A stretch of DNA of 8,703 nt from Mariniphaga sp. (GTDB taxonomy: Bacteria > Bacteroidota > Bacteroidia > Bacteroidales > Prolixibacteraceae). Below are positions 1 to 7,500 of the stretch, piece after piece (position 1 is the stretch's first letter; each line of letters opens with the position of its first letter). Location of the stretch: contig JANYLE010000163.1 in assembly GCA_025363795.1 (NCBI GenBank), forward strand, positions 1 through 8,703, read 5' to 3'. The translations under genes were made by a program, and so were the position numbers. A model generated the notes under the pieces. It saw only the letters and a program-made list of their open reading frames with translations, was not told where the DNA came from and ran no database searches.

Positions 1-135
1 GTCAACGCGTTTAAATTTAAACCCAAAGTTCTCGGGTGCTGGCTTAAACGTTAATCTGACAATAAGACCAGTATGTAGGCCTTTGCCTGAAATGGTGACT
101 TCTCTTTCAATCGTATTTTGTTTAACACTCATCAT
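1..135 (-). CDS. lpxC: LpxC N-terminus (UDP-3-O-acyl-GlcNAc deacetylase), partial, probably LpxC-FabZ fusion
   Basis: The first 45 codons read MMSVKQNTIEREVTISGKGL and then HTG, and the gene runs off the left edge. The segment SGKGLHTG is the conserved LpxC N-terminal signature (SGxGLHTG), so the family call is firm although only the first strand of the fold is visible. LpxC is the zinc-dependent cytoplasmic deacetylase that commits UDP-3-O-acyl-GlcNAc to lipid A synthesis. In Bacteroidota it is usually fused to the dehydratase FabZ, but that part lies outside the window, so the fusion is inferred. Two adjacent ATG codons (135 and 132) could start it; homologues often begin MSVKQ, which favours 132. 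An in-frame TAA lies eight codons upstream of 135. It follows lpxD by 97 bp on the same strand and probably shares its transcript. No Shine-Dalgarno sequence is seen. Confidence 0.88.
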   Translation of the reverse strand, partial: MMSVKQNTIEREVTISGKGLHTGLIVRLTFKPAPENFGFKFKRVD

Positions 136-161
136 TTCACGATATTTAGCTTCTTTTTAAT

Positions 162-182
162 GCCCCCAAACTATTTGGTGGC
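162..182 (-). promoter_or_regulatory. Small hairpin between lpxD and lpxC
   Basis: On the gene strand GCC-A-CCAAA-TAG-TTTGG-G-GGC folds into a 5-bp plus 3-bp stem around one mismatch, with a 3-nt loop. It lies in the 97-bp gap between the lpxD stop and the lpxC start, about 27 nt before the lpxC ATG. No run of T residues follows directly (the next bases are ATTAAAAAG), so it is not a convincing terminator. It could be an mRNA processing or stability structure. The role is unknown. Confidence 0.35.
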
Positions 183-232
183 TTATTGATTGTTATATTT
201 GATTTCCCGTAAGGGTGCAAAGGACCTGGATA

Positions 233-1270
233 TTATTTTTTGATTTCGATTGATTCCAACCGTTTTTGAAGTTCGATAACATCGTTGCGTAGCTGCGGCA
301 GATTACGAATAATTGAAAACGATTTCATGGCATCTTTGAAATTAATCGCCGGCGAACCTAATAAAACGGATATAGGCTTAACTGATGACATTACACCGGC
401 CTGAGGACCAACTTTAGTTCCTTCGCCAATTGTAATATGTCCCGATATCCCTGCCTGTCCGCCAAAAACGCAGTTTTTACCAATTATTGTTGATCCGGCA
501 ATACCGACATGTGCTGCCATTACAGTATTTTCACCAATCTCGTCATTATGCGCGATCTGAACCATATTGTCGAGTTTCACTCCCTTATGGACGATTGTGG
601 AACCCATCGTGGCCCGATCGACAGTTGTATTTGCACCGATTTCAACATTGTCTTCGATAACGACATTGCCGATTTGTTCAATCTTACTGTAGGTTCCGTC
701 AGGATTGGGAGCAAAACCAAATCCATCGGCACCAATTATTGAGCCGGAATGAAGGATGCACGAGGATCCAATCAAACAGTCGGAATAAATTTTCACGCCG
801 GAATAAAGAATTGTATTATCGCCAACTTTTACATTATCGCCAATATAGACATGAGGGTATATCTTCACGTTGTTGCCAATCACTGCTTTATTGCCAATAT
901 AGGCAAATGCTCCCAGATAGATTTGTTCGCCGATAGTCGCTGAACTACTGAGGAATGAAGGTTGCTCAATTCCAACTTTCGAAGGTTTGGCTTTCGTATA
1001 AAAATCGAGCAATTTTGCCAGGGCAGCATAAGCGTCCTCAACGCGGATTAAGGTGCACGACAGTTTTTCTTCGGCCTTAAAATCCTTATTGACAATTACT
1101 ATTGATGCGGTGGTGGTATAAATATATTTGGTGTAAGCCGGATTTGAGAGAAAGGTCAGCGTACCAGGTTGACTTTGGTCAATTTTAGAAATATTACTTA
1201 CCTTAATATTGCCGTTTCCTTCAACTTCGCCATTTAGTAAAGTTGCAATATCGTTTGCCGAAAACTCCAT
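233..1270 (-). CDS. lpxD: UDP-3-O-(3-hydroxyacyl)glucosamine N-acyltransferase LpxD
   Basis: This 345-aa cytoplasmic acyltransferase adds a 3-hydroxyacyl chain from acyl-ACP to the 2-amine of UDP-3-O-acyl-glucosamine, the step after LpxC in lipid A synthesis. Residues about 1-100 form the LpxD uridine-binding N-domain (FSANDIATLLNG, then LTFLSNPAY). From about 105 to 305 hexapeptide repeats (IGNNVKIYPHVYIGDNVKVG and similar) build the left-handed beta helix. GADGFGF is at 180-186, and NMVQIAHN holds the predicted catalytic His241, equivalent to E. coli His239. The last 35 residues are the usual helical tail. Length is normal for the family. The reading frame stays open to 1345, but the extra 25 residues are low-complexity and overlap the upstream gene. 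MEFSANDIA matches the family start, so the ATG at 1270 is chosen. It begins 44 bp after the HD gene and precedes lpxC, so one operon is likely. Confidence 0.96.
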   Translation of the reverse strand: MEFSANDIATLLNGEVEGNGNIKVSNISKIDQSQPGTLTFLSNPAYTKYIYTTTASIVIVNKDFKAEEKLSCTLIRVEDAYAALAKLLDFYTKAKPSKVGIEQPSFLSSSATIGEQIYLGAFAYIGNKAVIGNNVKIYPHVYIGDNVKVGDNTILYSGVKIYSDCLIGSSCILHSGSIIGADGFGFAPNPDGTYSKIEQIGNVVIEDNVEIGANTTVDRATMGSTIVHKGVKLDNMVQIAHNDEIGENTVMAAHVGIAGSTIIGKNCVFGGQAGISGHITIGEGTKVGPQAGVMSSVKPISVLLGSPAINFKDAMKSFSIIRNLPQLRNDVIELQKRLESIEIKK

Positions 1271-1314
1271 TCGTTCGTCTTTAAATTTTACGCTGCAAAA
1301 ATAATTAATAATGA

Positions 1315-2565
1315 TTAGCTTGTAATAATTTCTCTGGGATAACACACAAAATGTTTACGTACAGTCTTAGTAAGCCCTTCCAGGTTAATGTCAGAAGCCT
1401 CTTTAATATCCTTTAATTTGCCATTCTTATAAAGAATATCGATACTTTCTGCTTCCGCATCATAGGCGCTATTTGTAATTTCACCGTCGATAACAAAGAA
1501 CCCTGCATCTTCCATTTCAATTCCATACCTGTTGACTGCGTGCTCTTTAAGGTTGTTGATCTTTGCTTCGTTACAGGGTGACGGGGATAATTTGATTTTA
1601 AAGAGCTTTCGGTCGATCAGATCGCGTGACAGATTTGAAAGGATTGGATCCGGATGATCCATCCATCCCTTAATCGTACACAGGATATCGGCATCATCGA
1701 GGTATGCAAAATGGTGAAGTGCCCGTTTTCTGACCGCTAAATCGGTTGATCGAAAGTCTTCAGCACTGATTTCTTTATTTATAAACATTGAAAGAGGACT
1801 GGTTGCCGGCACTTTTTGCCCTTTTGAAGCCAGATCGGAGGCGCGTTGCAATAGCTTGATCATCATGTGCTCTGCCGAGAGAACCGTTTTGTGCAGGTAA
1901 ACCTGCCAGTACATTAATCGGCGGGCGATCAGAAATTTTTCAACAGAGTATATTCCTTTTACCTCCACTACCAGCTGATCATGTCTGACATTCAGCATTT
2001 TGATGATCCGTTCCGATGATACCACCCCTTCCGAAACGCCGGAATAAAAACTATCGCGTTTTAAAAAATCGAGGCGATCCATGTCCAGTTGACTGCTAAC
2101 CAATTGATGAAGAAATTGTTTTGGGTATCGATTCGTGAAGATTTCAATCGCCATGCTGAGCTGTCCGTTCATTTCGAGATTAAGTTCATCCATATATATA
2201 CGGGACAATTCTTCGTGCGACACACCCTGTACAATACTTTGTTCGAGTGCATGAGAAAAAGGGCCGTGACCAATATCGTGTAATAAAAGTGCAGCCATCA
2301 CCCCTTCTTCTTCATCTTCAGAGATTTTGTTCCCCTTCTTTTTCAGAACATCCAGTGCCGATCGTACTAAGTGCATGGTTCCGATCGCATGCTCAAAGCG
2401 GGTATGGTTGGCGCCCGGATAAACCAGCGAGGATAATCCCAATTGTTTGATCCTCCTAAGTCGTTGGAAATATGGGTGTTCAATGAGTTCAAGATGGAGG
2501 TCGGAGTCTAATTCAATAAATCCCCAAACCGGATCGTTTACTATTTTATTTTTTGAACTTTTCAA
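1315..2565 (-). CDS. HD-domain phosphohydrolase (SAMHD1/YdhJ-like), beside lpxD
   Basis: From a TTG at 2565 this gives 416 aa. The N-terminus NKIVNDPVWGFIEL is the typical opening of HD phosphohydrolases related to SAMHD1 and archaeal/bacterial dGTPase-like proteins. Metal ligands are visible (numbering from this start): H59 in HTRFEHA, H96-D97 in LLLHDIGHGPFSHALE, and D161 or D163 in QLDMDRLDFLKRD. The HD core covers roughly residues 10-185; the rest is a helical C-terminal region without a motif I recognise. Activity is probably hydrolysis of a nucleotide phosphate, but the substrate cannot be read from sequence. There is no ATG near the 5' end. The frame stays open to a second TTG at 2595, but a promoter -7 motif (TAGTTTTG) overlaps that codon, so 2565 is preferred. 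It is the first gene of the leftward operon leading to lpxD. I recall the same linkage in other Bacteroidota, which suggests but does not prove a link to envelope synthesis. Confidence 0.88.
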   Translation of the reverse strand: MKSSKNKIVNDPVWGFIELDSDLHLELIEHPYFQRLRRIKQLGLSSLVYPGANHTRFEHAIGTMHLVRSALDVLKKKGNKISEDEEEGVMAALLLHDIGHGPFSHALEQSIVQGVSHEELSRIYMDELNLEMNGQLSMAIEIFTNRYPKQFLHQLVSSQLDMDRLDFLKRDSFYSGVSEGVVSSERIIKMLNVRHDQLVVEVKGIYSVEKFLIARRLMYWQVYLHKTVLSAEHMMIKLLQRASDLASKGQKVPATSPLSMFINKEISAEDFRSTDLAVRKRALHHFAYLDDADILCTIKGWMDHPDPILSNLSRDLIDRKLFKIKLSPSPCNEAKINNLKEHAVNRYGIEMEDAGFFVIDGEITNSAYDAEAESIDILYKNGKLKDIKEASDINLEGLTKTVRKHFVCYPREIITS

Positions 2566-2592
2566 CTTCTGATTTTTTAAGCAATTAAAGGT

Positions 2593-2600
2593 CAAAACTA
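2593..2600 (-). promoter_or_regulatory. Candidate promoter -7 element for HD gene-lpxD-lpxC operon
   Basis: The minus strand reads TAGTTTTG, an exact match to the Bacteroidota sigma-70-type -7 consensus TAnnTTTG. Transcription would begin about 5-10 nt downstream, leaving a leader of roughly 20 nt before the TTG at 2565. No TTTG or TTG lies at the expected distance of about 20 nt upstream, so only half of the bipartite promoter is supported. The motif is AT-rich and could occur by chance. Confidence 0.4.
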
Positions 2601-2681
2601 AGAAATGTTCAGCGTTTTTATCTTCTGAAATTCACAACTTGCTCATTTAAAAAATCATATTCAGTGCACAATTGAATTTTA

Positions 2682-2713
2682 TTTGTTTTTTAAAGACAAA
2701 AGGTTTACTTTTG
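2682..2713 (+). promoter_or_regulatory. Bacteroidota-type promoter for rimP-nusA-infB
   Basis: TTTG at 2682-2685 and TACTTTTG at 2706-2713 match both halves of the Bacteroidota consensus (TTTG, about 20 nt, TAnnTTTG), with a 20-nt spacer. Predicted transcription start is near 2718-2722, giving a leader of about 55 nt before the rimP ATG at 2774. It lies in the divergent region shared with the HD gene operon. This is the best promoter match in the window. Confidence 0.75.
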
Positions 2714-2735
2714 CATCGGAGAATAATCGAAGGAT

Positions 2736-2756
2736 TAGGGGACACGGAGTCCCCTA
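2736..2756 (+). promoter_or_regulatory. Leader hairpin upstream of rimP
   Basis: TAGGGGAC (2736-2743), loop ACGGA, GTCCCCTA (2749-2756) form a perfect 8-bp GC-rich stem with a 5-nt loop, followed by TTTTATTG. It falls inside the predicted rimP leader, about 15-20 nt after the expected transcription start and 17 nt before the ATG. The stem followed by a broken T tract could act as a weak attenuator, or as a 5' structure that protects the mRNA or controls translation. In E. coli the rimP-nusA-infB operon is autoregulated by NusA, so a control role is plausible but inferred. Confidence 0.55.
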
Positions 2757-2773
2757 TTTTATTGATATTAAAA

Positions 2774-3232
2774 ATGATAACTAAAGAAAAGATTCAGTTT
2801 CTGGTTGAAGAAGTGATGTCGGATGAACTGTTTATTGTTGATATTACTGTTGGTGACGGGAATTTCATTTCTGTTTCGGTCGATAGTAATACAGGAATAA
2901 GCGTTGGCGAATGCGTACAAATCAGCCGGCATATTGAAAGCAGTCTGGATCGTGAGGTTGAGGATTTTTCGCTGGAAGTCACATCTCCGGGACTTTCGTT
3001 GCCATTCAAAGTTTTGCGTCAATACTTAAAAAATATTGGGCGCGAAGTGGAGGTAGTGACAACGACAGGTGAGAAGCAAAAAGGAATCTTAAAATCGGCT
3101 AATTCGGAAGGTTTCGAATTGGAGATTAGTGCAAAAGAAAAAATTGATGGAGCAAAAGTGGCAGTAACCAAAGTATTGGGTTATACTTTTGACCAAGTAA
3201 AGACAGTTAAAATAGTAATTTCTTTCAAATAA
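2774..3232 (+). CDS. rimP: Ribosome maturation factor RimP
   Basis: This 152-aa protein helps assemble the 30S subunit. An N-terminal alpha/beta domain covers residues about 1-80 and a C-terminal Sm-like barrel about 83-150. The diagnostic segment LEVTSPGLSLPFK sits at the domain junction, matching the family pattern LEVSSPGxxxPL. VGECVQISRHIESSLD is the conserved helix before it. Length is normal. The frame stays open back to 2672, but those extra codons would run through the promoter and leader hairpin, and MITKEKIQFLVEE aligns with known RimP starts, so 2774 is used. No Shine-Dalgarno is seen; the leader is AT-rich (ATATTAAAA before ATG). It is the first gene of the operon, 12 bp ahead of nusA. 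Confidence 0.94.
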   Translation: MITKEKIQFLVEEVMSDELFIVDITVGDGNFISVSVDSNTGISVGECVQISRHIESSLDREVEDFSLEVTSPGLSLPFKVLRQYLKNIGREVEVVTTTGEKQKGILKSANSEGFELEISAKEKIDGAKVAVTKVLGYTFDQVKTVKIVISFK

Positions 3233-3244
3233 AATCCTGAAGAT

Positions 3245-4483
3245 ATGGACAACCTGAACTTGATTGACACGTTTTCGGAATTTAAAGACCTGAAGAGCAT
3301 TGACCGTGCGACCATGATGAGTGTTCTTGAAGATTCTTTCCGAAGTGTGCTTCAAAAACAATTTGGTACTGACGAAAATTTCGATGTGATCATTAACCCT
3401 GATAAAGGCGACTTTGAAATCTGGCGTAATAGAACAGTTGTTGAAGATGGTGAATTTACAGATCCAAATCTTCAAATTACTCTCACCCAAGCTAAAAAAA
3501 TCGATAGCGATTATGATCTAGGTGAAGAGGTAACCGATGAGGTGAAATTTGCCGATTTCGGCAGACGAGCGATTCTTAACCTTCGTCAAAATCTTGCAAC
3601 CCGTATTCTTGAGTTGGAGAAGGATAATGTATATACTAAGTACAAAGCTAAAATCGGCGAAATTGTTACAGGTGAAGTTTATCAGATTTGGAAACGCGAG
3701 TTACTTTTGCTCGACGATGAGGGAAATGAATTATTACTTCCCAAAACAGAGCAGATTCCTACCGATTTTTTCCGAAAAGGAGACAGCGTCCGTGCGGTGA
3801 TCATTCGGGTTGAGATGAAAAATAACAGCCCTTATATTATCCTGTCGCGTACATCATCAGTTTTTCTTGAGCGTTTATTCGAACTTGAAGTTCCTGAAAT
3901 TTTTGACGGTCTAATTACCATCAAGAAGATTGTCAGGATTCCTGGAGAACGGGCAAAAGTAGCAGTTGAATCTTATGACGAGCGCGTTGATCCGGTAGGT
4001 GCCTGTGTGGGAATGAAAGGTTCCCGTATTCACGGCATTGTCCGCGAACTTCGGAATGAAAATATTGATATTATTAATTTTACGAATAACTTACAGCTTT
4101 ATATACAGCGGGCTTTAAATCCGGCCAAGATCTCTTCAATAAAATTGTTTTCCAACGAAAACCGTGCAGAGGTTTTTCTAAAACCTGAAGAAGTTTCGCT
4201 GGCTATTGGAAAAGGTGGTTTAAATATCAAATTGGCAAGTCAGCTTACCGGTTACGATATTGATGTTTACCGCGATCGCGAAGCTGTGGATGAAGAAGAT
4301 GTTAGCCTTGATGAATTCTCTGATGAAATCGAAGGTTGGATCATCGACGAACTGAAAGCTATAGGGTGCGATACAGCTAAAAATGTATTGAGCCTTACGC
4401 GTGAAGACCTTATTAAGCGCACCGACCTCGAAGAAGAAACGATTGATGAGGTGTTGCGAATATTTAAAGCCGAGTTTGAATAA
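3245..4483 (+). CDS. nusA: Transcription termination/antitermination factor NusA
   Basis: This 412-aa NusA binds RNA polymerase and nascent RNA to modulate pausing, termination and antitermination. Visible domains are: the polymerase-binding N-domain (about 1-130, with DFGRRAILNLRQNLATRI); an S1 domain (about 137-203, GEIVTGEVYQ to PYIILSRTS); KH1 (about 225-285, DPVGACVGMKGSRI with GMKG at 256-259); and KH2 (about 295-345, LAIGKGGLNIKLASQLTGYD). A short acidic stretch is followed by one helix-hairpin-helix-like domain (about 360-412). E. coli NusA is about 495 aa with two acidic repeats; the single shorter tail is usual for Bacteroidota. The start is fixed by the 12-bp gap from rimP and by the N-domain. 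The gap to infB is 66 bp. Confidence 0.97.
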   Translation: MDNLNLIDTFSEFKDLKSIDRATMMSVLEDSFRSVLQKQFGTDENFDVIINPDKGDFEIWRNRTVVEDGEFTDPNLQITLTQAKKIDSDYDLGEEVTDEVKFADFGRRAILNLRQNLATRILELEKDNVYTKYKAKIGEIVTGEVYQIWKRELLLLDDEGNELLLPKTEQIPTDFFRKGDSVRAVIIRVEMKNNSPYIILSRTSSVFLERLFELEVPEIFDGLITIKKIVRIPGERAKVAVESYDERVDPVGACVGMKGSRIHGIVRELRNENIDIINFTNNLQLYIQRALNPAKISSIKLFSNENRAEVFLKPEEVSLAIGKGGLNIKLASQLTGYDIDVYRDREAVDEEDVSLDEFSDEIEGWIIDELKAIGCDTAKNVLSLTREDLIKRTDLEEETIDEVLRIFKAEFE

Positions 4484-4484
4484 T

Positions 4485-4492
4485 TATTTTTG
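4485..4492 (+). promoter_or_regulatory. Possible internal promoter -7 motif ahead of infB
   Basis: TATTTTTG matches TAnnTTTG just after the nusA stop codon and 57 bp before infB. No TTG or TTTG lies at the right distance upstream, and the region is AT-rich, so this could be chance. If active it would let infB be transcribed independently of rimP-nusA. Confidence 0.22.
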
Positions 4493-4549
4493 TGAAAAAA
4501 TGATATAAACTCGGTTGGGACAATAGCATAATTAACTGTTTGGCAAGAT

Positions 4550-7500
4550 ATGATTACAGGGGAAAAAGGATCTAGATTAAGTAAAATAGCTCGAGAGCTT
4601 AATGTCGGAATTACTACATTGGTAGAATTCCTTAATAAGCAGGGCTTTAAAATAACTACTGATCCGAATACAAAAATTGAGGCTGACATGCATGAGCTTC
4701 TTGAAAAGCAATTTCGGAAAGATCATGAAGCCCGGATTGAAGCCGACCAGGTCAATCTTCGCCATCACCGTGCCAAAAACGAAGCGGTGTCAATTGATGA
4801 TCTGCAGGCAGTTAAAAAAGAACCCGATGAGGCTGAATCGGATGAAGACTCTATTTTGATTAAAGATCATAGTCTTCATCATTATAAGGACGAAAAACGT
4901 ACCGAACCAACTCCTCCTGTGCGTAAAGCTGAGCCTGTTGTAGCCTCTCCAAAACCTGAACCAATCGCCGAAATTCCTAAAGTTGTTCCTGCACCTGCCG
5001 TTGAAGTTGAAAAACCTCACGTTACAGTTGTTGGTCAATTGGATCTTGATAATCTTAACCGTAAGCCAAAACAAAAAGAGGAGAAGGCAGAGATTCCCGT
5101 AAAGGATGAAAAACCTGTTGAGATACCAGCTGAGAAACCGGTTGCGGTAAAACAGCCTGCTGTGGAACCTGCAGTTGAAGAGAAACCTGTTGAAAAGGTG
5201 AAAGTTGTGGCTGAGACTCCGAAACAGGATATCAAACCTGAGTCAGAGCAAATTCCTGAACCTAAGCATATTGTTGTCAGCGAACAACCTGAAGAACAAG
5301 AAGCAGAACCCAAAATTGAGATGGTCTCGAACCTTACTCAAATTGAAAATAATATAAAGGTAGTCGGCAAAATTGACCTGAGTCCGTCAAAACCCGCTGA
5401 AAAACCTAAAAGGGAAATTGTCAAGAAAAAGCTGATTACCCGTCGGTCTTCTGAAGAAACATCCAACGTACAACCTGAAAGAGAACGACCTGCAAGGGTT
5501 GAACTTGTAAATGATACTGATGATGTAGCTGATGTTTCTGAAAATTCTGAAGAGATTTTCAAGTTGGAACGGAAAAAATTGGTCGGACCTACAGTGATTG
5601 GCCGTATTGATCTTCCTTCCGAAGAAAAGAAGAAACCTACGCGTCTTGAAGAACATCAGGCTCGTAATAAAAAGAAAAGGAAACGCGTTCCGAAAGAGAT
5701 TAAGGAGCGGGTTGAATTGACGACGGATAAGAAAATTGAAAAAGTAAAAGATAAAGCCGAAAAACCAACGGATAGTAAGTTAAAGAAGAAAATCTCTCTG
5801 GTTGTCAAAAAGAAATCTCCTGTAAAACTGGAGGTTAAAGATGAAGATGTTCAGAAGCAGATTAAAGAAACTTTGGCTCGCCTGACGACGAAAGGTCAGA
5901 AAACAAGAGGTTCAAAATACCGTCGTGATAAGCGACTTGCTTTCAGCGAGAAACTCGCTGAGCAAAGTGCCCGCGACGAGATGGACAAGAGCATTATCAA
6001 GGTTACTGAATTCGTTTCGGTGAATGAGTTGGCTTCGATGATGGATGTTCCACCTACAAAGGTTATCGCAACCTGTATGTCGCTTGGATTATTCGTTTCC
6101 ATCAATCAGCGTCTTGACGCCGAAACAATGGCAGTAGTTGCTGATGAATTCGGTTTCAAAGTTGAGTTTATTTCGGTTGAAGTTCAGGAAGCAATTGTCG
6201 AAGAAGAAGATCATGCAGATGACTTGGTGACGAGACCTCCGATTGTAACAGTAATGGGACACGTCGACCATGGTAAAACATCACTCCTCGATTATATCCG
6301 TAAAGCAAATGTAATTGCCGGTGAAGCCGGAGGAATTACCCAGCACATCGGTGCTTATAATGTAACACTTGAAGGTGGCCGAAAGATTACCTTCCTTGAT
6401 ACACCGGGTCACGAAGCGTTTACCGCTATGCGTGCACGTGGAGCACAGGTTACTGACATTGTTATTATCATTGTCGCAGCAGATGATGATATAATGCCTC
6501 AGACGATTGAGGCCATCAACCATGCGACAGCCGCATCCGTTCCAATTATATTTGCCATCAATAAGATTGACAAACATGGCGCGGATCCAGAAAAAATCAA
6601 ACAGCAACTTGCTAATATGAACTTCCTCGTCGAAGACTGGGGTGGTAAATATCAGTCGCAGGATATATCTGCCAAAGGCGGACAAGGTGTTGCTGAATTG
6701 CTCGAAAAAGTATTGCTTGAAGCCGATATGCTCGAACTGAAAGCCAATCCAAATAAACGTGCATTGGGTTCTGTAATTGAGTCATCTTTAGATAAGGGAC
6801 GTGGTTATGTCGCTACAATCCTTGTTCAGAGCGGAACATTGAATGTTGGTGATGTTATTCTTGCCGGACCGCATTTTGGTCACATCAAGGCGATGTTTAA
6901 CGAACGTAATCAGCGTGTCGAAAGTGTCGGACCTGCAGAACCGGTTTTAATTCTTGGATTAAACGGAGCCCCGCAGGCTGGTGATAAATTCAATGTCATG
7001 GAAGGTGAACGCGAGGCGCGACTCATTGCAAATAAGCGTGAACAGTTGCAGCGTGAACAGGGTCTTCGTACTCAAAAACATATTACGCTGGATGAAATCG
7101 GCCGACGAATTGCTATCGGAAACTTCCAGGAATTAAATATTATTGTGAAGGGTGACGTGGATGGATCCATCGAAGCACTTTCTGATACATTGATCAAGCT
7201 TTCTGTTGGAGAGATCCAGGTGAATGTAATTCACAAGGCAGTTGGTCAGATCACCGAATCGGATGTTATGCTTGCTTCTGCATCCAATGCAATTATCGTA
7301 GGCTTCCAGGTTCGTCCTTCATTGAGCGCCAGAAAACTGGCTGAAAAAGAAGGTATTGACATCAGGTTGTATTCTATCATCTACGATGCGATCAACGAAG
7401 TTAAATCGGCTATGGAAGGGATGCTTGCTCCTGAAATCAAAGAAGAGGTATTGGGAACAGCCGAAATTCTTACCGTATTCAACATCACAAAGGTTGGTAC

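Noticed and set aside
206..215. CCC-GTAA-GGG mini-hairpin between lpxD and lpxC
   Set aside because: Only three base pairs and no T tract; not distinguishable from chance.
509..943. Plus-strand open frames inside lpxD
   Set aside because: They are short, lack motifs, and lie opposite the clearly coding hexapeptide-repeat region of LpxD.
1271..1345. Longer LpxD start at 1345
   Set aside because: The extra 25 residues are unlike any LpxD N-terminus and overlap the end of the HD gene; MEFSANDIA at 1270 fits the family.
2672..2773. Longer RimP start at 2672
   Set aside because: It would translate the promoter and leader hairpin, and the added residues have no family match; the ATG at 2774 aligns with known RimP starts.
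4790..5656. Several open frames antisense to the infB linker
   Set aside because: They arise from the low-complexity GAA/AAA/CCT-rich codons of the linker, giving Ser/Phe-rich translations with no domain, and lack promoters. They are shadows of infB.
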